Assembly (NCBI GenBank): GCA_019913005.1
Contig: JAIOHL010000083.1
Span: 1-64,000 of the forward strand
Origin: Anaerolineae bacterium
Lineage (GTDB): Bacteria; Chloroflexota; Anaerolineae; Aggregatilineales; J027
Direction: 5' to 3'
DNA length: 64,000 nucleotides
In this document: piece after piece, positions 25,982 through 35,800 of the stretch
Numbering within the stretch: the stretch's first letter is position 1
Layout of the letters: every line of letters starts with the position of its first letter
Made by a program: the position numbers and the translations under genes
The notes under the pieces: generated by a model
Told to the model about the DNA's origin: nothing
What the model saw: the letters and a program-made list of their open reading frames with translations, nothing else
The model's database searches: none

Positions 25982-28900
25982 GGCACCAGCCGCACCGTAA
26001 GGCGCTCACTTTCGGCCTGATTGCCTGCTGCGTCCTTCGCCACTACCCAAAACGTTGCTTCGCCTGTCGTGGTGATTTCCCAGCGATAGAGATAGGGGGC
26101 ATCGGTGATGGTAGTAATCAATTCTCCATTTACATAAAATTCCACCGTCTCCACCTGATTCGCGTCAGACGGTTCGGCTTGCAACTCCACAAAAACATCG
26201 CGTTGAGCGCTATATTCCTTACCCGCCTCCAAAGACACCAATCGGGCAACTGGCGGCGTGTTATCTACAATCACTTCGCGGTTTGCCACTTCAATACTGG
26301 TGTCCTTGCGAACAAGTGTCAAGCGCAACGTATATAAGCCATCCGGTACACTGCGGGAATCCCATGTGCCCAGAACAATACCCGTCCCGCCCTCGGGTTG
26401 GCTGTCCCCAATTTGCTGCCAAGACTGCGGCGGCGACCCACTGCCAAAATCCAATTGGTAGTAGGTCATGGCTTGGTCACTTGTCTCCCGTTGGGCAGGC
26501 AATAGACCATCGTCCGCATTCCCGCGCACTTCGACTGTACCGCTGACATAATCAAATTGGGCAGGTTCGGTAATCACCACTGGCCCGATGACTACCGAGG
26601 TCGAAGTGTCATAAACAGTGGGGGGCAGTTCAATATTGGGATTGCTTTCTGCCCATGCCTTGAGTTCTCGCGGGAAATTAAAATAGACTTTTTCCGCTAC
26701 ACATTCCTGCGGGGAATAAACAGTGGCAAGTGTATTGTTGCAAAAATTCACTTCGACAGTGGTGTAGTAGGTATCCACTTGATAGGGGCTGTAATCAATA
26801 CCCGATGCCGGATTAGAATAGAAAATCTCGCTATAGGCTGGACAATTTTGATTCGGCAGCATCCCCGACCAGCGGCACACCATTTTTTCAATAACCGTCT
26901 CCGGCTTGATCCATATTTCGGTGGGTAGCTGCTCACCACGCGCATGGACATATTCCATAATGGCGTGCCAAATGGGGGCGGCCCCCAGATGCCCGGTCAC
27001 ATCTCCCATGCTGCCATTATCGTTATTCCCGACCCAAATTCCGGTGGTATATTGCGGGGTATAACCAATTGTCCAGCTATCCCGGAAATTGTCACTCGTT
27101 CCGGTTTTAACCGCAGCAGGCCGATTCAATTCCATCGCATTGCCGCGACCAAACGCAGGCCAGCGAGCCTCATTATCCGCCAAAATATCCGTCATCATGT
27201 AGGCCATGCCCGGTTCCAAAATGGCCCGACGGTCAAATGTCCCTTCTTCCTCACTGTACTGCCACAAAATGTTGCCGTCGCGGTCTTCAATCCGCAAAAT
27301 CGAAACGGGATTCAACTGGCGATACCCAATGCGGGCATCTTCGGGTGGCACAGGCGACCCCACCATCGTGCCCAAATTATCGAGAACACTATAGGCATAG
27401 GTCATATCCAACAGGCTCGCTTCGGCGGTTCCCAATGCTAGGGAGAGGCCGTAACTGCTTAACCCATCCGTCATCGAATTGATGCCCATGCTGTGGGCAG
27501 TGGTCAATACGCGGCTCATGCCCACCCAATTCATAATTTCCACTGCCGGGATGTTATACGAATTGGCGAGTGCCTCCCGCACACTGACTGGCCCATGATA
27601 TTGCAGGTCAATATTTTCCGGGATATAGGGGTCTAATCCACCTGAATCAAACTCGGTGCGAACATCATAGAGCATAGTGGCGGGGGTCACGACGGTATTG
27701 TTATCAATCGGGTTAAAAAACGCTGTCAAATAGACAAAGGGTTTAAAGGTTGAGGCAGGTTGACGCTGGGCGAGGGTCGCATTGTAATTCCCGTCAATGC
27801 CCTCATTCCAATAATCCAAGCTGCCCAACATCGCCACAATTTCGCCCGTCTTGGCGTTGAGAATCACGCCCGCCGCGTTGGTCACGGCACGGGGTTTTAA
27901 GGCATCTTCTGGTGATAACGGCGGCAGATATTGGGCGCTGATACACTCGCCACCCACATTCGTGTTATGCACAAAATTGGGATCACCCCCTGCCAGCCGA
28001 CTGACATGGGTACGGGCCGCGCATTCCAACTGGCGCTGCAAATCTAAATCCAACGTGGTATAGATACGCAGGCCATCGCGGGAGACCATGCGTGAGCCAT
28101 CCAAACCCATATTATTCAAGATAGATTCGGCTTCACGGCGGGCATAGAGGGCAAAATGCGGCGCGGCGACATTAAAACGTTGGGCAAATGATTTGATGAC
28201 GACGGGTTGGGCCAGTGCTTCATCCGCTTGGGGACGGGTGATATATCCCTCAAAAACCATTGTATCCAATACGACCTTTTGGCGTTCGCGGGCGGCTTCG
28301 GGGCTGTCAATTGGATTCAGAAGTGGGAATTGGGGAATTGCCGCCAAGAGAGCCGCCTCTGCCAGCGTAAGATTACGGGCAGGTTTATCAAAATAGACCC
28401 GTGACGCCGCCTCGACCCCATACGCCAAATTACCATAAAAATTGGTATTAATATACCACTCTAAAATTTGATCTTTGCTGTATAGGCGCGAAATTTCCGA
28501 CGCCAAGATAATTTCTTTGAGCTTGCGGTCAAACGAGACATCATCGCGCTCATCTGGCGGGATCAGCACATTTTTGACCAACTGCTGCGTGATAGTGCTG
28601 CCCCCCTGCAATTGGTCGCTGGTCGCATTGGACCATACCGCCCGAAGCATCCCTTGTAAATCGAAGCCGGGGTTTTCATAAAAACTAGCATCTTCGATGG
28701 CGACTGTCGCCTTTAAAAAATAATCGGGCACTTCATCAATCGTGATATACTGCCGATCTCCACCCAGCGGGTCAATCACTTCATAAATCGAAAAGTTACC
28801 GGTGCGATCATATAAAATCGTGGTGTGAAAAGTATCGGCTTGGGCATCCACAATCGAATCGGCAGGGGGTAGTTGTCGCGCATAGACCGCATAGACCCCA

Positions 28901-29058
28901 ACCCCTGTGCCAGCCGTGCCAACCGCCAACACGATGACCAAAATCAATAGGACAATGCTGGTCAACCCAATATAGCGGCCTAGTTTAGCAGCGCTTCCTG
29001 ACCGCTGCTGGCGACGTTTGCGGCGTTGACGAATAATCTGGGCAGTTCGACGACTCAT
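25978..29058 (-). CDS. Class A penicillin-binding protein (transglycosylase/transpeptidase) with Ig-like C-terminus
   Basis: The order is: basic cytoplasmic tail, TM helix (about 31-60), GT51 transglycosylase with catalytic Glu122 in IEDASFY and QGGSTITQQLVKN (151-163), then a transpeptidase with Ser436 in ASTFKPF, SYN (500-502) and KTGTS (651-655). It polymerises and cross-links peptidoglycan outside the membrane. Residues from about 770 to 1026 are an extension with two Ig-like domains (VVITEPAQFDYVSGTVEVRG and VEFYVNGELITTITDAPY). AGGGAAA lies upstream of ATG 29058. It is divergent from the slipin gene. Confidence 0.95.
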   Translation of the reverse strand: MSRRTAQIIRQRRKRRQQRSGSAAKLGRYIGLTSIVLLILVIVLAVGTAGTGVGVYAVYARQLPPADSIVDAQADTFHTTILYDRTGNFSIYEVIDPLGGDRQYITIDEVPDYFLKATVAIEDASFYENPGFDLQGMLRAVWSNATSDQLQGGSTITQQLVKNVLIPPDERDDVSFDRKLKEIILASEISRLYSKDQILEWYINTNFYGNLAYGVEAASRVYFDKPARNLTLAEAALLAAIPQFPLLNPIDSPEAARERQKVVLDTMVFEGYITRPQADEALAQPVVIKSFAQRFNVAAPHFALYARREAESILNNMGLDGSRMVSRDGLRIYTTLDLDLQRQLECAARTHVSRLAGGDPNFVHNTNVGGECISAQYLPPLSPEDALKPRAVTNAAGVILNAKTGEIVAMLGSLDYWNEGIDGNYNATLAQRQPASTFKPFVYLTAFFNPIDNNTVVTPATMLYDVRTEFDSGGLDPYIPENIDLQYHGPVSVREALANSYNIPAVEIMNWVGMSRVLTTAHSMGINSMTDGLSSYGLSLALGTAEASLLDMTYAYSVLDNLGTMVGSPVPPEDARIGYRQLNPVSILRIEDRDGNILWQYSEEEGTFDRRAILEPGMAYMMTDILADNEARWPAFGRGNAMELNRPAAVKTGTSDNFRDSWTIGYTPQYTTGIWVGNNDNGSMGDVTGHLGAAPIWHAIMEYVHARGEQLPTEIWIKPETVIEKMVCRWSGMLPNQNCPAYSEIFYSNPASGIDYSPYQVDTYYTTVEVNFCNNTLATVYSPQECVAEKVYFNFPRELKAWAESNPNIELPPTVYDTSTSVVIGPVVITEPAQFDYVSGTVEVRGNADDGLLPAQRETSDQAMTYYQLDFGSGSPPQSWQQIGDSQPEGGTGIVLGTWDSRSVPDGLYTLRLTLVRKDTSIEVANREVIVDNTPPVARLVSLEAGKEYSAQRDVFVELQAEPSDANQVETVEFYVNGELITTITDAPYLYRWEITTTGEATFWVVAKDAAGNQAESERLTVRLVP

Positions 29059-29187
29059 CGCAAAATTTCCCTGCTATCCCAATACTTGATTGCACATGGC
29101 GATGATACACGGGCCAGAGTCCATTCGCAAACCACCTCACATTTTTGGGCAGGCCCATCATGCTAAAACCCCCCAATTTGAGGGCGG

Positions 29188-29215
29188 TTGGCGTGCATGT
29201 AAATAGGGGTATACT
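29188..29215 (+). promoter_or_regulatory. Candidate sigma-70 promoter for the slipin gene
   Basis: TTGGCG (29188-29193) and TATACT (29210-29215) are spaced by 16 bases, about 45 bp upstream of the start codon. Confidence 0.45.
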
Positions 29216-29260
29216 AATAAATGAACTAAAAATTAACCTCCAAACAGGGAGAGATATTTT

Positions 29261-30061
29261 ATGGAAATTCTGGCGGTCTGTTTAGGGTCTGCCATTGTCG
29301 CGGGCCTGTTGTATCTCATTTCGGGTTTTCGCATCGTCAATGAATACGAACGTGGTGTCGTTTTTCGTTTGGGGCGTATCACCAAAGGCGCACGTGGACC
29401 GGGTTGGTTTTTCATTCTTCCCGGTTTGGAAAGGATGTTAGTGGTGGATTTACGTGTGATTACGCTAGATGTTCCATCACAGGAATGTATCAGCCGTGAT
29501 AATGTGACCCTGCGTGTGAACGCCGTCGTTTATTACCGTGTTCTAGACCCCATCAAGGCTGTCATCACGATCAAGAATTTTAATGTAGCAACCCTGCAAA
29601 TCGCTCAAACAACGTTGCGGAGCATCATCGGTCAGCATGAACTTGACCAATTGCTTTCGCAGCGTGAAAGAATCAATGAAGAATTACAAAAGGTTATTGA
29701 TGAGCAAACCGAACCGTGGGGAATCAAGGTGAGTGTTGTAGAAATCAAGGATGTGGAACTACCCCAATCCATGCAGCGTGTCATGGCTCGACAAGCCGAA
29801 GCTGACCGCGAACGTCGCGCCAAAATTATCCATGCAGAGGGTGAATTCCAAGCGGCTATTCAACTACGACAGGCGGCCCAAGAAATGTCAAATGAGCCGA
29901 TTTCTCTACAACTACGCTATCTGCAAACACTGACGGAAATTGCAGTTGAGAAAAATTCGACGATTCTTTTCCCAATTCCGATTGACATCTTGGAGGCATT
30001 TATCGGTCGGGGTATCAGCAAAGACCAACCCGCACCGCCGGAGGAGCCAATCCAACCATAG
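29261..30061 (+). CDS. Slipin/stomatin-like SPFH (band 7) protein
   Basis: One N-terminal membrane helix (residues 4-24) is followed by the SPFH domain: RIVNEYERGVVFRLGRI, GPGWFFILPGLE, then LDVPSQECISRDNVTLRVNAVVYYRV, and a helical region rich in Gln/Glu/Arg (MARQAEADRERRAKIIHAEGE). The 266 residues match prokaryotic slipins. Such proteins oligomerise on the membrane in ordered domains. GGGAGAGA precedes ATG 29261. No NfeD partner gene is next to it. A bidirectional terminator follows. Confidence 0.93.
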   Translation: MEILAVCLGSAIVAGLLYLISGFRIVNEYERGVVFRLGRITKGARGPGWFFILPGLERMLVVDLRVITLDVPSQECISRDNVTLRVNAVVYYRVLDPIKAVITIKNFNVATLQIAQTTLRSIIGQHELDQLLSQRERINEELQKVIDEQTEPWGIKVSVVEIKDVELPQSMQRVMARQAEADRERRAKIIHAEGEFQAAIQLRQAAQEMSNEPISLQLRYLQTLTEIAVEKNSTILFPIPIDILEAFIGRGISKDQPAPPEEPIQP

Positions 30062-30110
30062 CCAGATGCTTTGATCATTGGTAGAGGCCCAATAAACGCC
30101 TATAATCACA

Positions 30111-30134
30111 AAGGGCGGCACATCAACCGCCCTT
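30111..30134. terminator. Shared hairpin between convergent slipin and HEAT-repeat genes
   Basis: A perfect 8 bp stem, AAGGGCGG / CCGCCCTT, has an 8-base loop and lies between two convergent stops (30061 and 30154). The U-runs are poor on both strands. Confidence 0.6.
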
Positions 30135-30153
30135 GTAATTCTAGCAATTTTGC

Positions 30154-31221
30154 TTATTCCAGTGGAATGTCATCATCGGCTTCGGGGTCAATAACCGAGC
30201 CATCTTCACTATCTTCGTCATCATATAAAGAAGAACCACTGGGTGCGGTCTCCATCGACAATTGATTGAGGGCGGCTTCGGCAGCAGCTAGGGCTGGTGA
30301 GAAACCTTCCTCATCCCTATCCGCTTTGTCCCCAATATTGCTTTGCAGGCTCTCTAGTTTGATGACCGGCATTCTGACCACTGTATCGTCTTTTTCGCTG
30401 GCGCTCCCCACCATAGCCGATTTTGCTAACAAACTCGACGGGGATTCTGTTGCATCCAGAATCGCTTCGACGGTGGACATCGCTGGGACGGTTTCTTCCA
30501 CACCCTCTTCTAGTTTGCCTTCGGGCAGTGGAGTGGTTTTGCCTTGCTCTTGTTTGATGCGATGCTCCGTGACCGCTTTTAAGGCACGCGGGTTATTAAA
30601 ACGGCCCAATGAATCTGCCGCCGTACTTCGCACCCACGCATGTTCATCTTCTAGGCATTTAATCAATGGCCCGGTAGCCCACGTCGCGTTTAGCTGTCCC
30701 AATACTGCCGCCGCGTTATGCCGTACCCGCCAATTGTTCTTGCGCAACGCCGCCAAAAGGGTCACGACGGCGGGAGCACTTTTGAGTTCCAACAGCGCTT
30801 CGGCTGCGGCAAGGCGCACCTCATCGGCCACAACGGGGTTACGAAATAGTGTAACCAATGGTTCGGTTGCACGCTGGTCATTGATTTGCCCCAACGCACG
30901 AGCAGCACGGATGACATCTTCAATGCGGGGACTTGCCAGCATTTCGATCAGGCCGGGTACGTTTTGATTTTCGATCAGGCTTTCGACGAGGGTATCTTGA
31001 TCCAAATACTCAATGGCTGCCGCCAAATGATCTCGTACATCGGAATTACGTTCGCGTTCCAGTGCCCGCGCCAGCGCAAACACCGCTTCAGGATTACCCA
31101 AAACGCGCAGGGCCGCCGCCGAACGTTTGCGAATGTCCGGGTCAAGATGCTGCAATGCTGCAATAAGACCTTTGATGTCTTTTTCCGCTTGGAGTTTCCA
31201 AATATTGGGACGCCGATTCAC
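30154..31221 (-). CDS. HEAT-repeat protein
   Basis: At least six tandem HEAT/PBS-lyase-like repeats cover residues 12-225 (for example ALQHLDPDIRKRSAAALRVLG, LLAALRKNNWRVRHNAAAVLG, CLEDEHAWVRSTAADSLG). The rest is Ser/Thr/Glu-rich and ends in a very acidic tail (DDEDSEDGSVIDPEADDD). It is probably a cytoplasmic protein-binding scaffold. The start is GTG 31221, with AAAGG about 9 bases upstream. Partners are not evident from the neighbours. Confidence 0.88.
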   Translation of the reverse strand: MNRRPNIWKLQAEKDIKGLIAALQHLDPDIRKRSAAALRVLGNPEAVFALARALERERNSDVRDHLAAAIEYLDQDTLVESLIENQNVPGLIEMLASPRIEDVIRAARALGQINDQRATEPLVTLFRNPVVADEVRLAAAEALLELKSAPAVVTLLAALRKNNWRVRHNAAAVLGQLNATWATGPLIKCLEDEHAWVRSTAADSLGRFNNPRALKAVTEHRIKQEQGKTTPLPEGKLEEGVEETVPAMSTVEAILDATESPSSLLAKSAMVGSASEKDDTVVRMPVIKLESLQSNIGDKADRDEEGFSPALAAAEAALNQLSMETAPSGSSLYDDEDSEDGSVIDPEADDDIPLE

Positions 31222-31384
31222 GGATGCCGCCTTTTATAGTGGGCCACCTAGAGGCTTTGTTTTTGGCGATTATACACAGATGGCAGGGTTGTTGTCTAGC
31301 AACCCACCCCTCGAATGTGTTATCCTGTATGTTGCCAGCCCACTTCCAGTAAAATTAACCAAGGGTAAGTCAGGGAGAGGGACG

Positions 31385-31882
31385 ATGATGATTCATAGTG
31401 GAACGAGCTTAATAGCGATTTTTAAATCACGCCAAGACGTGATGCACGCGGTTGATCAACTCACCGAAACCGACTTGGTAGCCATCAGCCGTACCGCAGT
31501 CGTGGCCCGTGACAAAAATGGTTCAACCATTGTCGTTGGCAGTCATCTCACCCCCGAAGAAGCTGGTTTGATCGGGGGTATCGCTGGGGCACTCATTTTG
31601 GCCTTTTGGACCAACCAAGTGGGCTTTTTTGATTCCGCCCATCTTTTCACGTTTGTCATTTTATTGGCAACCACGATTTTGGGGGCTTTGATGGGTCGGC
31701 TTATTGCCCGCTCCATTGCCAGCGCCATGACCTTTGGCTCACGTCATCCCGAAGTTGAAACCGCCGCCGAGCATCTGAAACTGGGTGAAGTTGCCCTGAT
31801 TGTCGAGGTCGAGTCGCCCGAAGCCCTCACACAACTCCGCCGCGAACTTGAACATTTTGATGCTGAGGTCTTGGAACATTAG
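31385..31882 (+). CDS. Small membrane protein, DUF1269/general-stress-like
   Basis: A cytoplasmic N-terminal domain (FKSRQDVMHAVDQLTETDLVAISRTAVVARDKNGS) is followed by two hydrophobic segments (EEAGLIGGIAGALILAFW and FTFVILLATTILGALMGRLIARSI) and a C-terminal EVALIVEVESPEAL domain. The pattern fits DUF1269-type membrane proteins. Upstream in-frame starts exist, but ATG 31385 has GGGAGAGGG directly upstream and gives 165 residues. A terminator follows at 31917. Confidence 0.75.
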   Translation: MMIHSGTSLIAIFKSRQDVMHAVDQLTETDLVAISRTAVVARDKNGSTIVVGSHLTPEEAGLIGGIAGALILAFWTNQVGFFDSAHLFTFVILLATTILGALMGRLIARSIASAMTFGSRHPEVETAAEHLKLGEVALIVEVESPEALTQLRRELEHFDAEVLEH

Positions 31883-31916
31883 TCCTTATATGAGCAAAAT
31901 TTGAATAATACGGATC

Positions 31917-31952
31917 GGCCCGTTAATAGTTGTTAGCGGGCCTATTTGCTTC
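31917..31952 (+). terminator. Intrinsic terminator after the DUF1269-like gene
   Basis: A 10 bp stem, GGCCCGTTAA / TTAGCGGGCC (one G-U pair), with a 6-base loop is followed by TATTTGCTTC. Confidence 0.7.
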
Positions 31953-32029
31953 TAAGCTCATTTCCCTGTAAAACAATACGCAGCGGTGGGAAAACATCTT
32001 TTTTTCATGTTTCAAGGAGATTTTAATTT

Positions 32030-32749
32030 ATGCCCAAATTATCGAAACCCATACAGGGTCTCATTGTGCTGGTACTAGCCTGTTTGGTCGGCGCGGTTGT
32101 ATTTACAATGGTACGCAACAACGAGGACGAGGGCTTTCTTGGCCTAGTCGAACTCGAAACGACAGATGGAGCCTTGCTTAGTCCAACTGAAGAACCCGTC
32201 GAGACTACTCAAGAGCCGGCTCCCATCGCCACTGAGGAACCCCTTGCCACCGCCGAACCATCTGATGGAACCGGTGGGGAACCGACAACAGGAAGCAGTC
32301 CATCAGGGGGTACGACCCAAACCGTGAGTCACCCCACTCCCTTTGGCGCAGATTTTAATATCGTCTTTCAGTGGTTTATGGTATTGGCCTTGCTGTTTGG
32401 CGCATCTTTCGCCGTCCGCAAGGATTTCACCACTCATCGCAACATCATGACCTTTTTGGTGCTGGTCAATGTGTTTTCCATTCTAGGTCGTATGAGTCCC
32501 AATGTAGACGGTTATCTGGATACCCCCGACCCGGCTGGCTTTGAAAAAATCGCCATTTGGATTCATGCCATCGGCGGCGGCATCATTGCCATTTCCGGCA
32601 TCTATCTACTGATTCGCATGTGGTTTGAGAAGAAATTACCCGCGTGGTTTTTGGTCAAAAACTTCAAACTGCAAATGCGGGCGACGTTGCTGCTGTGGCT
32701 TATCCTGATTGCGCTTGGCACATTTATGTATTTTGACATCTACGGCTGA
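32030..32749 (+). CDS. Multi-pass membrane protein, DUF420-like, with acidic Pro/Thr-rich linker
   Basis: One N-terminal helix (GLIVLVLACLVGAVVFTMV) is followed by a Thr/Pro/Glu-rich extracellular linker (about residues 45-105) and four helices. His residues sit at the second and third helices (TTHRNIM, WIHAIGG), as in DUF420 membrane proteins linked to respiratory or cytochrome oxidase functions. The family call rests on this pattern alone. AAGGAG lies 10 bases before ATG 32030. The transcript ends at a hairpin shared with mfd. Confidence 0.6.
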   Translation: MPKLSKPIQGLIVLVLACLVGAVVFTMVRNNEDEGFLGLVELETTDGALLSPTEEPVETTQEPAPIATEEPLATAEPSDGTGGEPTTGSSPSGGTTQTVSHPTPFGADFNIVFQWFMVLALLFGASFAVRKDFTTHRNIMTFLVLVNVFSILGRMSPNVDGYLDTPDPAGFEKIAIWIHAIGGGIIAISGIYLLIRMWFEKKLPAWFLVKNFKLQMRATLLLWLILIALGTFMYFDIYG

Positions 32750-32767
32750 TCTGCCGATTAAACAAAA

Positions 32768-32808
32768 CCCCTCCTCAATAGATTTCTTGGGGAGGGGATG
32801 CATTTTTT
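32768..32808. terminator. Intrinsic terminator between convergent DUF420-like gene and mfd
   Basis: CCCCTCC (32768-32774) / GGAGGGG (32791-32797) is followed on the plus strand by ATGCATTTTTTAG. On the minus strand the hairpin is followed by TTTTGTTTAA, so it may act both ways. Confidence 0.75.
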
Positions 32809-35800
32809 AGTCACCTTCGATTGCAAACACGTCTTGCACTTGCTCTCGATTCAAGCGCCGCAGGATGTCCACCAGCAAAGGCCGCCATTCTTGTTCAGGC
32901 ATATTCTGGGGGAACCAAATAGCGGTTCGGCTGACCCGCACCACTTCGCCGACATAGTTTTGCAGCGCCACGCGGTCAATACTCCCCAAATACGGCAGTT
33001 TGATATGCAATCGGCCATTTTCCGTTGCTACTGCTGTCGCCCCAGCCTGCTGTGCCAACAATTTGATGCGAAGCTGGGTCAACAACCCCTCCACAGGCTT
33101 GGGCATGGCGCCAAAACGATCCTGCAACTCGGCCTGCATCGCGTCAAGTTCGGTCTCGTTTTCGATATTCGCCAGTCGCCGATAGAGTTGAATCCGTAAC
33201 TGCATATCGGGCACATAATCCATCGGCAAAAATCCCGGTAGCGCCAAATCAATCGTTACCATAGCCCGCGCTTGCAGCAGTTGGGCTGCCTGATCCGCCG
33301 CTTGATCCGCGATTTCCTCCGTCGTCAACGTGGAGGCGCCATTATCCTGCCGAACACGCTGCACGGCATCCGACAGCATTTGCGTATACAGATGAAACCC
33401 GACAGCATCAATATGACCACTTTGCCGTGTCCCCAACAAATCGCCAATGCCGCGAATTTCGAGGTCACGAATAGCAATCGAAAGCCCCATGCCTAGATCG
33501 GTGTATTCGCCAATCGTTTCCAGCCGTTCGCGGGCTTCGGGGGTCATGCGATGGTCGCGGTCATGGAAGAAATAGACAAAGGCTTGATTGGCACTGCGTC
33601 CCACCCGTCCGCGTAGTTGATACAACTGAGCCAAACCGAAACGATCCGCCCGATCAATGATAATCGTGTTGGCGTTGGGGATGTCCAAACCGCTTTCGAT
33701 AATGGTGGTTGAAACTAGCACATCATATTCCCCAGCGGCAAAATCCCCCATAATCGCTTCCAATTCGCGCTCCTCCATCTGCCCATGCCCCACCACAAAA
33801 CTAGCTTCCGGGACAAGACGGCGCAGGCGATCCGCCATCATATCAATAGACTGCACGCGGTTATGCACAAAAAACACCTGACCACCCCGGTCAAGTTCGC
33901 GCAAAATGGACTGACGCACCAGTTTATCGTCATAGATGCCGACATGTGTCACAACAGGCAGGCGTTCTTCCGGCGGGGTCTGAATGACACTGATGTCCCG
34001 CACCCCAGTCAGGCCCATGTATAACGTGCGTGGGATGGGCGTGGCGGTCATCGTCAGCACATCCACTTCCGTGCGCATCCGTTTGAGCAGTTCTTTGTGT
34101 GTCACTCCGAAGCGCTGTTCTTCGTCAATCACCAGCAGGCCGAGGTCTTTAAAACCCACATCCTCTTGTAACAGGCGGTGTGTGCCGATGATGATGTCAA
34201 TTTTGCCGTCTTTCAAATCCTGCAAAATGGATTCTTGCTGCGGACGGGTGCGGAAACGCGACAACATCTCCACACGCATCGGGAACGAAATCACCCGATT
34301 ACTAAAGGTGGCGTAATGCTGTTGAGCGAGTACGGTGGTTGGCACAAGCAAGGCCACCTGCTTGCCATCCATCACTGCCTTAAATGCCGCTCGCAGAGCT
34401 ACCTCGGTTTTACCATAGCCGACATCACCGCACAGCAGCCGATCCATTGGGCGATTGCGTTCCATATCAGCCTTAACTTCGCCAATGGCCCGTAATTGGT
34501 CTTCGGTTTCCACATACGGGAACGAGGCTTCCATTTCATGCTGCCACGGCGTATCGGGGCTGAAGGCATGACCACGCACCACACTCCGTGCCGCATACAA
34601 TTGCAGCAAATCCTCGGCGACTTCTTCCACCGCTTTCTGGGTGCGTTCTTTCGTGCGTGCCCATTCGGGTGTCCCCAGCCGATTAATGGTGGGTGCGCCG
34701 CCATCACTGCCGACATATTTCGAGAGGCGATCTGCTTGGTGAATCGGGACATACAGCATATCCCCACCCGCGTATTCGACCAACAGATATTCGCGTTCGC
34801 TGCCGTCTAATTTGCGTTTATGGATGCCCTTAAATTTCCCGACCCCATAATCCACATGCACCACATAGTCGCCTTCGACCATATCGGCAAAATAGGCTTC
34901 GGGTGTCATGGGACGGGGCTGAATGCGGCGGCGGGGTTCGGGCCGATTCCACCCAAAAATTTCGGCGTCGGTCAGCAGATACAGACTGGATGTATCGTCA
35001 TAATGCAGCGTCCACCCCTCGGCCAGCGCCCCCTCGACAAACGTAATGGGTCGCAAGTCTGCTGCCGATTCTATTTTTGTCACAGGCGTCAAATGGTCGG
35101 TACGTTCGCCCCATAATTCCGCCACACGTTGGGCTTGCCGGGTCACAATCACCGAAAGTGTGTCGGGACGTTGGCTTTCCTGTAACTCATCCAAAAACAG
35201 GCGTAGTTGACCTGCATAACGTGGGCCGGGGGAAAATAACTCGCCCAAAATCGGCCCTTTGATATGCTCCACATCGTCGGGTTGTCCCAGATGCAAAACG
35301 GAGCGCGTGGAAAGTTCGTCAGAAATTTCATCCCATGTGTGATAGGGCAACGGGGCATTCGGTGGTAGGGCGTTCATGCCCTCTTTTTCATCCCGCAGGC
35401 CCAATGCCTGATCTTCTAACTCGCCTATCGTATCGCGCAGACCTGCCCAATCCTCGACCACAATCAAGGTATGGTCGGGTAGATAATCGAGCAGACTGGT
35501 CGGGGTATCATACAGATAGGGCAGATAACTTTCGGCCAGCGGGAAGGACGTGCCATTTTCCAAATGCCGCCAATCCGGGGCAGGCGACGCCAAATCTTCG
35601 TCTTGGTCGGGCAACCCTTCAAACCACTGGGCCAAACGTGCCGCCGCGACGGGCAGTTGACCGGGTAGGGCTTCCCGCGCTGGGGTGGTCACAAAACTTT
35701 TCAGCGTTTCGACGGAGCGCTGACTCGCCGGGTCAAATGTGCGTAGGCTGTCAATTTCATCGCCAAAAAATTCAATGCGTACCGGGAAATCCATTGCGGG

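Noticed and set aside
25978-29058. PASTA domains at the C-terminus of the PBP
   Set aside because: The extension has Ig-like strand patterns and not the PASTA repeat signature.
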